A stretch of DNA of 31,062 nucleotides from a virus. The DNA is taken from the IMG/VR virus record IMGVR_UViG_3300042922_000335, positions 1 to 31,062 of that record, one strand, 5' to 3'. The notes below the pieces were generated by a model. That model saw only the letters and a program-made list of their open reading frames with translations. It did not search any database and was not told the origin of the DNA. Below are positions 14,324 to 22,068 of this stretch, one piece after another. How positions within the stretch are numbered: the first letter of the stretch is position 1; each line of letters begins with the position of its first letter. A program made the translations under genes and the position numbers.

Positions 14324-14722
14324 TTATATGGTTTCTACGGCAATGCCGTCATCTGTTACAGCAATGACTTTTCCCGCCCTTGAGCTTCCAGTCGCTAATG
14401 CAGTGACAGTACAGTCATCTACAATATAGCAATCCTTCATGACGTGCTCCGGCTTTATTTTGTTGGCTGCAACGGTAGTGTTATCCCATACGAAAACACC
14501 CCTTCTTACTTTCACGGTAATAGCTCCGGCTGTTCCTCCGGTATTATCTGCATATTCTTCCGCACGACCGACGGCAGTTAAACCCTCAGCTTTCGTTGCT
14601 GCTTTTGCGTTTCCATTGGCATCCAGGACAACAAGCGTCCCATCCTGGATGATTGCTCCCGCAACGACCGGGAGGATTAACACCTTGCCGCCTTCTGCGA
14701 GCTCTGCTGTATTTCTTCCCAT
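14324..14722 (-). CDS. capsid decoration/fibre protein, DUF2190-like (132 aa)
   Basis: A Gly/Ala/Val-rich beta protein (GGKVLILPVVAGAIIQDGTLVVLDANGNAKAATKAEG, TVKVRRGVFVWDNTTVAANKIKPEHVMKDCYIVDDCTVTALATG). The pattern matches small decoration proteins (DUF2190-like) encoded between protease/scaffold and major capsid. An AAAGGAAG site is present and the start lies 1 nt after the protease stop region. It presumably trimerises on the capsid surface to stabilise it. Confidence 0.75.
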   Translation of the reverse strand: MGRNTAELAEGGKVLILPVVAGAIIQDGTLVVLDANGNAKAATKAEGLTAVGRAEEYADNTGGTAGAITVKVRRGVFVWDNTTVAANKIKPEHVMKDCYIVDDCTVTALATGSSRAGKVIAVTDDGIAVETI

Positions 14723-14723
14723 A

Positions 14724-15311
14724 TTATTTTACTTCCTTTCCGCCATACTTTTTGAGGTCTTCCTCACTAATGCCTAACTGCTTGCAGATTAGCAAAGTCG
14801 TATCGTCCAGTTTTTCCTCTTTGTTGGCTTTGGTTTCAATATCAAGTTCGCCCATTGGTACACCCTGGGGAGCTTTCTCAACAAAGGAAGAGAAGCCTTC
14901 CGGGTCTTTCAGTGCATATTGTGTCGCCCAGTCCTTTTGTGCAGGCGTTAATTTACCAGCTTTCAACGCCTTTAAAACAACTTCATCGGCATCCCTTTGA
15001 GCAAGTCTGTCTTTTAGCTCTTTGAACTCTTTCTCAGAAACAGTTCCCGGCTTCTGTGAAAGTGCCACGATAGCAGCGGCAGCCTCTTCGGTTTTCGCCC
15101 CAGCCTTCAGACCGAGCAGCTCACAGATAACTTTGTTCGCAACGACCTTTTCATCATCACCAGGAGCTCCGGCACCGTCCTTGTCTTTTTCATCCTTATC
15201 CTTGCTTTTCTTAGCATCTGCAACGGTAGTCTTTAAAGCATCAAGAATCTGTTCCTCCGGTGTATCTTCTCCAAGACCGAGAAGAGCTGCAAGCTTCTTT
15301 AAAATATCCAT
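14724..15311 (-). CDS. nested scaffold protein from internal start, Mu gpZ-like (195 aa)
   Basis: Within the protease gene, a perfect AAGGAGGT (15325-15318) sits 6 nt before an in-frame ATG at 15311. The product begins MDILKKLAALLGLGEDTPEEQ and equals the C-terminal scaffold half of the protease. In Mu the scaffold Z is made from an internal start in gene I in the same way. The internal site is stronger than that of the full-length gene, fitting the excess of scaffold over protease needed in a prohead. The domain is Lys/Glu/Asp-rich and helical. Confidence 0.8.
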   Translation of the reverse strand: MDILKKLAALLGLGEDTPEEQILDALKTTVADAKKSKDKDEKDKDGAGAPGDDEKVVANKVICELLGLKAGAKTEEAAAAIVALSQKPGTVSEKEFKELKDRLAQRDADEVVLKALKAGKLTPAQKDWATQYALKDPEGFSSFVEKAPQGVPMGELDIETKANKEEKLDDTTLLICKQLGISEEDLKKYGGKEVK

Positions 15312-15779
15312 GTTGTTACCTCCTTCATATTCATCCAAATTAATAGAATTTATTATCGGAAACATACCATCAATAGCGGGTGTATTTGTAAGAGCAACGG
15401 AGTGTAAAACAATAGCCTTTCCGTCATGTTTCCTTACAAGTACTACTGGCGAGAGATAGCGGTATTCCTTATTTTCAAGATACTTTTTCGCCTGTGGTGT
15501 CCATTCCACCTTGGCAACGATCGCTCCATCCTCTATGAAGATATCCTTTATCCAACCACCAGCCGGAGCCTGGATATCTTTTAAGGTCTGGTGCTCATAA
15601 TCAATTACAATGTCATTTTTTCTGGAAAGAAAGGTCTGTTTCATTAGCTGAAAACTTTCCTCATCTACATCAAAATTTCCCTTCCGGCTTATCACATGAC
15701 CGAGTGGTAATATCTTTACTGTTTCAGGAACTCCTTTTACTTCCGTTTGGTTTCCACTGCAAGCAATTAATTTCTGCAT
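14724..15779 (-). CDS. capsid maturation protease with scaffold domain, Mu gpI-like (351 aa)
   Basis: The ATG at 15779 is preferred because GAGGTGA lies 5 nt upstream. Residues 1-155 are the Mu-like prophage I protease domain (GVPETVKILPLGHVISRKGNFDVDEES, KNDIVIDYEHQTLKDIQAPAGGWIKDI, YRYLSPVVLV and the HSVALTNTPAIDGM motif). The IDYEHQ and SVALTNTP segments carry the probable catalytic His and Ser. The rest is a charged helical scaffold domain with a KKSKDKDEKDKDG linker. The protease cleaves scaffold and itself after prohead assembly. Length is close to Mu gpI (about 361). Confidence 0.9.
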   Translation of the reverse strand: MQKLIACSGNQTEVKGVPETVKILPLGHVISRKGNFDVDEESFQLMKQTFLSRKNDIVIDYEHQTLKDIQAPAGGWIKDIFIEDGAIVAKVEWTPQAKKYLENKEYRYLSPVVLVRKHDGKAIVLHSVALTNTPAIDGMFPIINSINLDEYEGGNNMDILKKLAALLGLGEDTPEEQILDALKTTVADAKKSKDKDEKDKDGAGAPGDDEKVVANKVICELLGLKAGAKTEEAAAAIVALSQKPGTVSEKEFKELKDRLAQRDADEVVLKALKAGKLTPAQKDWATQYALKDPEGFSSFVEKAPQGVPMGELDIETKANKEEKLDDTTLLICKQLGISEEDLKKYGGKEVK

Positions 15780-15790
15780 CTGTTTCACCT

Positions 15791-15834
15791 CGACTAGATA
15801 GTCGTTTAACAGCGTTAGCACGCGTTATAACGCT
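15791..15834. repeat. stacked inverted repeats between gpF and protease genes
   Basis: The 114-bp gap 15780-15893 is unusually long for this tightly packed operon. It contains the dyad CGACTAGATAGTCG (15791-15804), a perfect 12-bp palindrome GCGTTATAACGC (15822-15833) and an overlapping arm pair AGCGTTA/TAACGCT (15811-15817 and 15828-15834). Further upstream on the minus strand is ATTATTC/GAATAAT around CCAGA. No coding frame of merit is seen. It could be a processing or attenuation element, or a protein-binding site that adjusts capsid gene expression. Confidence 0.5.
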
Positions 15835-15893
15835 TTCATTTTATTATTCTCTGGGAATAATGCCTTTTTACTTTTTTAAGCTGTATTTAAGGC

Positions 15894-16634
15894 TTATCCG
15901 CTTTTGTCATTCTTTTGACTGTGATATGCCTTGACCAATGCTTCAGGGTATCCCTTCAAGTCTGGTGTAAAGGGTACCTTTGCCGGGTTATTGGAAAAGC
16001 TCGGGTCAGGCAGCACATTCACAAAACGTCCGTTCTTAAGTTCCGCAGCTTTGGGGACTTCCGTTTCAACGGTCAGCCCACGTTGTTCTACCTGACGCTT
16101 TGACAGGGTTCGTACAGTGCAGCGACACCGGAATCCGTTAGGAGGATACCAGGTATCCCATATAGGGGAATCTGCCGGGAACACCCTGCCATCCATAGCA
16201 AGATGGCTTGGTCGTGTGTGCTTGTCATTTACTGCGTCATACATCCAATAAGGACGTAGCTTTAAGACATTCGGGTCAGTCATTTGCTTATAGTGTCCAA
16301 CCTGATAAGCGGTTTGCGTATTCGTTCGGAAGATATTATCTGCCTGGAAATTGGTTATTCCTTCATAACCTTCCGTTTCAAGAAATTCATTCATTCTGTC
16401 TCGGAAGCTTTTCATGGTTTCCCCGTCCTCAATTGCTTTTACGAGCTCATCATGAAATTTTTTCAGTACTTGAATTTTGGTATAGCCTGAGACTGTGAAA
16501 GCATGAGCTTGATATTCCTGGGCAATTTCATAAAACTTTTCTGGTGTGACAGGAATTTTTTCTTTGAAATAGTTCAAAGCCTCTTCAAACGTAAACTCTT
16601 TGTTCCGGCTTATAATGCTTTCAAACTCATTCAT
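15894..16634 (-). CDS. minor head protein, Mu gpF-like (246 aa)
   Basis: The ATG at 16634 has GGGTGA 6 nt upstream and overlaps the portal gene end. The central and C-terminal parts carry the Mu F-like signature: FRTNTQTAYQVGHYKQM, YWMYDAVNDKHTRPSHLAMDGRVFPADSPIWDTWYPPNGFRCRCTVR. The HTRPSHLAMDG and PPNGFRCRC motifs are diagnostic of the phage head morphogenesis family (SPP1 gp7-like). It binds the portal and is thought to enter the head, affecting early ejection. The stand-alone form, not fused to the portal, is as in Mu. Confidence 0.93.
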   Translation of the reverse strand: MNEFESIISRNKEFTFEEALNYFKEKIPVTPEKFYEIAQEYQAHAFTVSGYTKIQVLKKFHDELVKAIEDGETMKSFRDRMNEFLETEGYEGITNFQADNIFRTNTQTAYQVGHYKQMTDPNVLKLRPYWMYDAVNDKHTRPSHLAMDGRVFPADSPIWDTWYPPNGFRCRCTVRTLSKRQVEQRGLTVETEVPKAAELKNGRFVNVLPDPSFSNNPAKVPFTPDLKGYPEALVKAYHSQKNDKSG

Positions 16635-18189
16635 TCTCAATCACCCGCCCCTCAAGGTCAGCAAGTAACATTACCTTTTGAAGCAGTTCTTCAATATCAG
16701 TGATATCCATTTCCCTGGCAAGCTGCTCTACAAGTTTCTCATCTTCAAAGAGCTTTTTCACTTCCTCAAGGCTTTCCGCACTTGATAACATACTTTGAAC
16801 TGGTGCAAAGAGTTTTTGAAACAACCCTGCGCTTTGTTTGGCTGCTAGGGAGGACATCGTATCAATCCGAGCTTGTGAACCTGGGCTTGTGTCTGTTTTG
16901 TCCTTCAGGGAAAACTCCTTCATAGAAAAGGGATTTATGTTCTTTGTAGGTGCTGCAACCTCTTCATCATCCTCTGGTTTTGGAATAGAGAACTTTTTGT
17001 ACAGGTGTGAGGTAGGAACTTTCAGACCAATCTCACAAATAAGGGATGAGTAAATTTCAACGGTTTCCTTTAAGTCTGCGGCTTCTTCACAATCATATCG
17101 TATGTAAGGGATACGCCTGTCTTCTCCAAAATTGAAGAATACTAAAGGTCGTATCAGGTCACGCCGTAACGTTGCAGCAAGTGACTTACAATCGGCAACT
17201 GTAAGGTCATGCCTAACCTCATTATGGGTCTTACTTTGTGCAAAGCTGCCACCCCCCGAATCACTGGTGAGTGTCTGCCCCAGAATAGCCTTAGACATCT
17301 GCTCATCACAATATCTTGCAAGTCTTTCATAGACATCAACGGAAGAAGTCTTACCGGATTCTATAAATTCTATCTCAGTTCCATCTGGCACAATACCCGC
17401 TGCATCCGTACCAATTTGTATCAATGCACGCATGAGAGCAGCTCTATCATCTTCACTTGCACCGTTTGCATATTTACCAAGACGAAGAGGCATTCCGAAA
17501 ATCTCACAGAAGCTTACCCAGTCTTTAATGTCATAGTTTTTGAAGAGATACATCCAGGCAACAACCCTTAAAACACCAGCTCTGGAAGGGTGTCCGCTCC
17601 GAGCTTTGTAACGATGGATTATGAATTTGTTATCGGGAATGACAACCCCCGCCGGATATTCCTTTGTTGTTACCTTAAAGGTATCCTCCACATCCCAAAA
17701 GAAACGCTTTTGATGTCGGCTCTTGATATCCTTTACTACAACGTGACCGTCGTCATAGTCCCATATGATTTCTGAAACTGCGATACCTTTCCCGATCGCA
17801 TCCAGTAAGTCCATTGCGATATCCTCAAAATTCTCTAAGCTGCCCAGCTCATTGGTCACAAATTCTGCAATTTCTTTGTCCTTCTCATTTTCAGTGTCAA
17901 AAGGGATGATTTCAAAGTCAAGCCCAGTAACGGCATTTTTTCGGGTTTGCAGTTGTGAGAAGAGGTGCGGGTCTTTTTCCTCCATCTCCTCAAAGAGCTC
18001 CATTTGCCTGAGAACATCCCCGGCATCCGCTTCCCGAAAGATATTAGCAAGTCTAACAGGAGTGAGCCCATTGCTTGGGTAGTCTGAATATTTATCCTGT
18101 ACCTGGGCAACTGCAATTTCTGTCAGGTCAGGTTTTTTTCTGGTAACTTCTTTTTCTTGTGCTTTGTTCTTTCGATTAAAAATACTCAA
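16627..18189 (-). CDS. portal protein, Mu gp29-like DUF935 (520 aa)
   Basis: Starts at TTG 18189, with AGGAGGTGA upstream. Motifs GLTPVRLANIFREADAGDVLRQMELFEEMEEKDPHLFSQLQTRKNAV, FEIIPFDTENEKDKEIAEFV, IIWDYDDGHVVVKDIKSRHQKRFFWD and ILGQTLTSDSGGGSFAQSKTHNEVR match the DUF935 portal family of Mu-like phages. The dodecameric portal is the site of DNA entry and tail attachment. Length 520 matches Mu gp29 (512). It is followed by gpF with an 8-nt overlap, as in Mu. Confidence 0.95.
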   Translation of the reverse strand: MSIFNRKNKAQEKEVTRKKPDLTEIAVAQVQDKYSDYPSNGLTPVRLANIFREADAGDVLRQMELFEEMEEKDPHLFSQLQTRKNAVTGLDFEIIPFDTENEKDKEIAEFVTNELGSLENFEDIAMDLLDAIGKGIAVSEIIWDYDDGHVVVKDIKSRHQKRFFWDVEDTFKVTTKEYPAGVVIPDNKFIIHRYKARSGHPSRAGVLRVVAWMYLFKNYDIKDWVSFCEIFGMPLRLGKYANGASEDDRAALMRALIQIGTDAAGIVPDGTEIEFIESGKTSSVDVYERLARYCDEQMSKAILGQTLTSDSGGGSFAQSKTHNEVRHDLTVADCKSLAATLRRDLIRPLVFFNFGEDRRIPYIRYDCEEAADLKETVEIYSSLICEIGLKVPTSHLYKKFSIPKPEDDEEVAAPTKNINPFSMKEFSLKDKTDTSPGSQARIDTMSSLAAKQSAGLFQKLFAPVQSMLSSAESLEEVKKLFEDEKLVEQLAREMDITDIEELLQKVMLLADLEGRVIENE

Positions 18190-18208
18190 AGTATCTCACC
18201 TCCTGGCT

Positions 18209-19969
18209 TTAATAAGAGCCGTTTCTGAATTTAAGAGCCCGGCTGATAACAGACTTATAATCAACCTTTGTACCAACCTTTACATCAAGAGCAGCTCTCA
18301 CACACATTTCAAGAGCATCCGGGCCATCATCGTTTTTACCCATTGGATATTCTTTCATTTGTTGTAGGAGTGTTTTGTGTTTCTCATTGAACTTTAGATA
18401 ACCATTTTTAACAAAAGGCTGCAATGACTGTATTCTCAAGTCCTTATTCTGCACACTGTTAACCTCTTCGATTGGGAGGTATTCCCCAGCCTCTGCGCTC
18501 CGCTGTGCCATAACATCTTTAAAGAAATGTTGGAACTGTACCGTCTCAACCCTGAATTTGGTGAACGGTTTCTTATAATCCCTGCGGAGCCGCTTCGATG
18601 TTTCAATCGCATCCTCAATGATGACATCCGGCTTACGTTTCTCAATGGAAGCAACTGCAATGTACATATAGCCTGTCTTTGTATCCTTTGCAATACCGAT
18701 GATAGCAGAGGTATCACTTTTTTTATTTTTTCCAAGTGACGGGTCATTTGCTCCCACAAAAAGGAAACGTCCATCTGAGAAATCAACCTCCTCATCATTG
18801 TAATAGCTGAACCATTCTTCATTAAAAGCACAGCTATCAGGGTCTATCGGGTCATTCTGGATTTCAGAGTTAAAGCTGCTTTCGCCTTCAGATACCCGGA
18901 TGACCATAAGGTCATAATAACTGAGCTTTGCTTCCCACAAGACCTCTGTACCTTCAAGCATTTCCTCTTTATTTGCTTCAAAGAACGCCTTTGCTTCTTC
19001 CTGCCTATCATCATTTGTAAGGTCTGTATAAATGAGCTCCCAGGCATCCCAAAGCTTGTCATTCTTTGCAAAGCTGATTACACCACGGTATTTGACCGTT
19101 TTGTATTGTGGATTCTTCGCTACGTTGGCAAGCAGCGCATCGAAGTGAAGTAGCGTTCCGATATAAACAATATCCGTATAGGTATCACCCGCCTTGGATA
19201 CCGCTTTGTAAAACCAGTTCCGTAACTTCTTTCGTTGCTCTGGCGTGTTAACATTTTCATCATTTTCAAGGTCATCACAGATAATCAGGTCAGGTCTCCA
19301 CTGTTTATGACGACGACCACGTATTTTCTTTCCGCTGCCGATAGCCTCAATCTTTACTCCGTTTGATAACAGGATTACCCCGGCTTTCCAGACCTTGCCC
19401 TCCATATCTCCAAAATCTTCTTTTATGGCTGCGTTTTCCTCATACTCCGTTTTGATATCGGTGAGGAATCCTTCCGCCTGGTCAGAGCTATCGGATAGAA
19501 TGATTACATAATGCTTATAGGCATAGGCTGAAGCGTGAAGCGTATCTTTAAAAGTAAAGTTTGTAGACTTGGCATGACCACGGGGAGCCTCAATTGCTCT
19601 ACGGCATCCCTCTGCCCGGGATATTTCTTTTGCATCCCTGATAGCGTTTTTACCCTTCATAACGCCTGTTGACCAGATACGGTCAAGTTCTGCGTGAAAT
19701 GCTGGTGATTCTCTCACAAAGTAGTGCGGAAGATAAGCCCTTCCGAAGTATTCAAGGTCAAAGGCACCCAGCTTTTTTCGGAGCCCTTTCTGCCCTGTGA
19801 GTTCTGCACCGTTACGAAACTCCTTTAAGAGCTGCGCACGTTCTTCCTGGTTGTTTCCTTCCCTGGTAACATATTTCTCAAAAAGCTCCCGCTGGTATTC
19901 CCTGTTGGCAATTTCTTCACGGTCTTCCTGTTCTTCAAGTTTTTCAATGTACTCCTTTAAATCAATCAT
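18209..19969 (-). CDS. terminase large subunit, Mu gp28-like (586 aa)
   Basis: The ATPase Walker A-like segment is APRGHAKST (about residues 128-136) and Walker B is PDLIICDDLEND (D232, D233). The C-terminal RNase H-like nuclease starts with LFVGANDPSLG (D409) and ends with DDGPDALEMC (D551), where metal-binding acidic residues are expected. It cuts packaged concatemer-like or integrated DNA and drives it into the head. In Mu-like phages packaging cuts flanking host DNA after a headful. The start overlaps the gp27-like gene by 8 nt. Confidence 0.95.
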   Translation of the reverse strand: MIDLKEYIEKLEEQEDREEIANREYQRELFEKYVTREGNNQEERAQLLKEFRNGAELTGQKGLRKKLGAFDLEYFGRAYLPHYFVRESPAFHAELDRIWSTGVMKGKNAIRDAKEISRAEGCRRAIEAPRGHAKSTNFTFKDTLHASAYAYKHYVIILSDSSDQAEGFLTDIKTEYEENAAIKEDFGDMEGKVWKAGVILLSNGVKIEAIGSGKKIRGRRHKQWRPDLIICDDLENDENVNTPEQRKKLRNWFYKAVSKAGDTYTDIVYIGTLLHFDALLANVAKNPQYKTVKYRGVISFAKNDKLWDAWELIYTDLTNDDRQEEAKAFFEANKEEMLEGTEVLWEAKLSYYDLMVIRVSEGESSFNSEIQNDPIDPDSCAFNEEWFSYYNDEEVDFSDGRFLFVGANDPSLGKNKKSDTSAIIGIAKDTKTGYMYIAVASIEKRKPDVIIEDAIETSKRLRRDYKKPFTKFRVETVQFQHFFKDVMAQRSAEAGEYLPIEEVNSVQNKDLRIQSLQPFVKNGYLKFNEKHKTLLQQMKEYPMGKNDDGPDALEMCVRAALDVKVGTKVDYKSVISRALKFRNGSY

Positions 19970-20531
19970 TGGTCAGAATCCGCTCCTTTGCTTTTAGGAG
20001 AATTGCATGAAGCTCCTTTGTCAGCTGAGGGTCTGCTTTTATAGCTTTTGTTAAATCCGCTTCAAGGGCTTCCAGTGCAAGCTCTGTCTTACTCTTATAA
20101 TCCCGTTTGACTTTCTGCTCATACACTTCTACACGGGAAAGAGAAGCAATGAGCCGCCCAGCCTTATCAAGTGGCATTTCTGCAAAATCGTCCTCTGCTG
20201 TAGATACTCTCTGCATCAATCCATCCATCAAGACCATTCTTGAAGCCTTGGTAAAGTCCAAGTCAGGATTTTTCTCAACGGCTGCAGCGATAGCTTTTGT
20301 CCTTTCCAGGGTTTCCGCTACACGCTGCGCTGCTTGGTTTGCTCTAATAGCATAACGACCAACTGCGCTTTTACTGATTTCATATCCTTTTTCCTTGAGC
20401 CAGACAGCAATGTCCTCATAGGTAATCGAAGTGTCAAGGAGTTGGGCGTCAAGTTGTTCTTTCAAATCCTCGGGTAGTTGTGTGATTTTTGAGCTTACCC
20501 TTGTGCGCCTTCTCTCTGTTTTCTCTGCCAT
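19962..20531 (-). CDS. terminase small subunit candidate, Mu gp27-like DUF3486 (189 aa)
   Basis: ATG is fused to the previous stop as TAATG. The N-terminus (RRRTRVSSKITQLPEDLKEQLDAQLLD...ITYEDIAVWLKEKGYEISKSAVGRYAIRANQ) is a DNA-binding HTH typical of DUF3486 (Mu gp27), with the SKSAVGRYA recognition helix near residues 53-62. The remainder is a long helix bundle with a C-terminal ALEALEADLTKAIKADPQL. It precedes the large terminase and presumably recognises the packaging site. Confidence 0.9.
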   Translation of the reverse strand: MAEKTERRRTRVSSKITQLPEDLKEQLDAQLLDTSITYEDIAVWLKEKGYEISKSAVGRYAIRANQAAQRVAETLERTKAIAAAVEKNPDLDFTKASRMVLMDGLMQRVSTAEDDFAEMPLDKAGRLIASLSRVEVYEQKVKRDYKSKTELALEALEADLTKAIKADPQLTKELHAILLKAKERILTND

Positions 20532-20845
20532 TACACATCAACTCCTGGGTCTTCGATTGTACCTTCAACGAGATCAACACCTTTTTTGGTGAGCTTTAGA
20601 ACAGCATCCTTTCGGTAAGCACTATAGGCATTTACCGTCTTATCGACAAAAGCGATATATTCCCCCTCCTTCAGATAATCAAGATGCTTGGCGATGTCTG
20701 GGGAAACTATCATTCCATCTGCAACAAGAGCATTTGTTATCTGTCGGAGGAGTAACGTATTTTGATGACCTTTTACAAGGCTGCGGATAATATAGCCACG
20801 GATAGCTTTATTCCGGCTTACCTCAAGTTCATTCATTTCATCCAT
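20531..20845 (-). CDS. small winged-HTH-like phage protein (104 aa)
   Basis: AAGGAGG is present before the ATG. The sequence (RGYIIRSLVKGHQNTLLLRQITNALVADGMIVSPDIAKHLDYLKEGEYIAFVD, then VLKLTKKGVDLVEGTIEDPGVDV) resembles the VpaChn25_0724 family of small HTH proteins found beside Mu-like terminase genes. It has the layout of a winged helix with GxxLVEGT at the end. Its role is unknown; the gene is invariably in the packaging block, so a packaging or late regulatory role is plausible. Confidence 0.8.
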   Translation of the reverse strand: MDEMNELEVSRNKAIRGYIIRSLVKGHQNTLLLRQITNALVADGMIVSPDIAKHLDYLKEGEYIAFVDKTVNAYSAYRKDAVLKLTKKGVDLVEGTIEDPGVDV

Positions 20846-20859
20846 CTTGTCACCCCTCC

Positions 20860-21147
20860 TTAATTATTTTTACCTTGCAAAATTCTATCAAGTTTACCGT
20901 TCATGTCACCCATCTGCTTATCCACGTTGTTCAGTGTCCGAATGAAATCCTCTCTTAGTACATAGACGAGAGGAAGGTCACTCTTAAGCTCAGACAGTTC
21001 CTTCTTGACCTTCTCAATATCATCGGTGTTTTTTTTGATTGCTTCTTTCATGTCGGCAATAGCACTCTTGATACTCCACCCTACAATTGCAACGACAATA
21101 GTAGCGACAAGCTGAAGACCAAACATGAAAATCTCACTTCCTACCAT
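20860..21147 (-). CDS. membrane-anchored coiled-coil protein (DUF2730/XhlA-like, 95 aa)
   Basis: A single N-terminal membrane segment (residues about 7-27, MFGLQLVATIVVAIVGWSIKS) is followed by a coiled coil (MKEAIKKNTDDIEKVKKELSELKS) and a polar helix ending KLDRILQGKNN. The layout matches DUF2730-type proteins in Mu-like phages and XhlA-type lysis proteins. It follows the holin-like gene by 17 nt, so a lysis accessory role is likely. It could act as a peripheral holin partner or spanin-like factor. Confidence 0.7.
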   Translation of the reverse strand: MVGSEIFMFGLQLVATIVVAIVGWSIKSAIADMKEAIKKNTDDIEKVKKELSELKSDLPLVYVLREDFIRTLNNVDKQMGDMNGKLDRILQGKNN

Positions 21148-21164
21148 GTGCCTTTACTCCCTCA

Positions 21165-21596
21165 TTAAGTTATTGTTTTAAGGCTGAGAACTTTCTCCTC
21201 AATCAGCTTTGCAACATAATCCCTGAAGCTTCCGAAATTCTCTTCGATAAGCCTAGCAGCTTCGGGCTTCACCGCTGCGGATATTTCAATGGCAGCTCTT
21301 GACGCTAAAGCCAGTAATTCCTCACGGTCTGCTTTTCCTGCTTTCACGGCTTCCCTTAAGCTTTTTGCTGTAGTCTGTTCAATAGCTGCCACGGTAACAG
21401 CTGTCAGCTCCTCAACATCTTCCAGCGCATTGTTCAGCAGGAGGCGAGCCCCTTCATCCTTAAGCTGCTCCGTCTGCATCTTGACTTTTGCCGTAAACTT
21501 TCGTATACCGTATGTAGCATACGCTGCCAAAAGTCCCAAAAGGGCAAGCATAATTGTGCTAACACCTTCTGTAAATACTGTCTGCATTGTACTCAT
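21165..21596 (-). CDS. holin-like protein, LLH family type (143 aa)
   Basis: The ATG at 21596 has GGAGG 8 nt upstream; a longer reading from 21647 lies in the terminator and is rejected. Residues about 12-29 are one membrane segment (TIMLALLGLLAAYATYGI) followed by a long helix rich in Lys, Glu and Ala, then a C-terminal KPEAARLIEENFGSFRDYVAKLIEEKV. This matches the LL-H family of phage holins. It is the first gene after the terminator, so probably the first gene of the late operon. It permeabilises the membrane for amidase release. Confidence 0.75.
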   Translation of the reverse strand: MSTMQTVFTEGVSTIMLALLGLLAAYATYGIRKFTAKVKMQTEQLKDEGARLLLNNALEDVEELTAVTVAAIEQTTAKSLREAVKAGKADREELLALASRAAIEISAAVKPEAARLIEENFGSFRDYVAKLIEEKVLSLKTIT

Positions 21597-21624
21597 AACC
21601 TTTTCCTCCTTCAAAAGTTTAGAT

Positions 21625-21661
21625 AAAAAAAATAACCATAGGAGCATAACTCCTATGGTTA
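21625..21661 (-). terminator. strong intrinsic terminator ending the early/middle operon
   Basis: The stem TAACCATAGGAG (21633-21644) pairs perfectly with 21650-21661 around a 5-nt loop, and on the minus strand is followed at once by eight T residues (21632-21625). It falls between the Mor-like gene and the holin gene. Transcription from the early promoter should therefore end here unless antiterminated. Confidence 0.9.
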
Positions 21662-21721
21662 ATATTACAAGGTTTTCTATGAACTTTACATTTGTAGCAC
21701 TTCTGAGATTTTATTCCATTT

Positions 21722-22048
21722 TCAGGCAGGTTCTCCGCCTTCAATTCCTAAATCAAAAAGGGAATATTGTCCCTGAAGGTGTCCTTCTCCGCATAGCTCC
21801 CGAATCCAACGGTCTGTAACTTCATACTTTTTTGCAAGCTCTAAATGGTTATAGCCGTTAAATTCTTCCCTTATCCTGGCATCCCTTACGGGTCTTACCA
21901 GACTTTCCGGCTTCGGTAGGTATATTGTAGCCCCTCCGACAATCTTGGTGAGCTTTATGAGATTCTCAATTCCAATCGCTTCCGCAATTTCTCTATACAT
22001 TCCTTCAGGTATCATTTCAAGTGTAAGATACTTTTCTAACTCATTCAC
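21722..22048 (-). CDS. Mor-family transcription activator (108 aa)
   Basis: Starts at GTG 22048 with a perfect AAAGGAGGT 7 nt upstream. The protein has the Mor/C layout: an N-terminal dimerisation region with IAEAIGIENLIKLTKIVGGATIYLPK, where the GG-x(2)-YLP turn is diagnostic, then a helix-turn-helix with EFNGYNHLELAKKYEVTDRWIREL (about residues 62-85). In Mu, Mor activates the middle promoter, leading to C and late genes. No C homologue is visible, so this protein probably activates the late operon directly. It is the last gene before the terminator, at the end of early transcription. Confidence 0.92.
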   Translation of the reverse strand: MNELEKYLTLEMIPEGMYREIAEAIGIENLIKLTKIVGGATIYLPKPESLVRPVRDARIREEFNGYNHLELAKKYEVTDRWIRELCGEGHLQGQYSLFDLGIEGGEPA

Positions 22049-22068
22049 TGGGTACCTCCTTTCAAAGA

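Noticed and set aside
15813-15822. The 10-mer CGTTAGCACG is shared with 30710-30719
   Set aside because: Hundreds of repeated 10-mers are expected by chance in 31 kb, and the flanks do not align.
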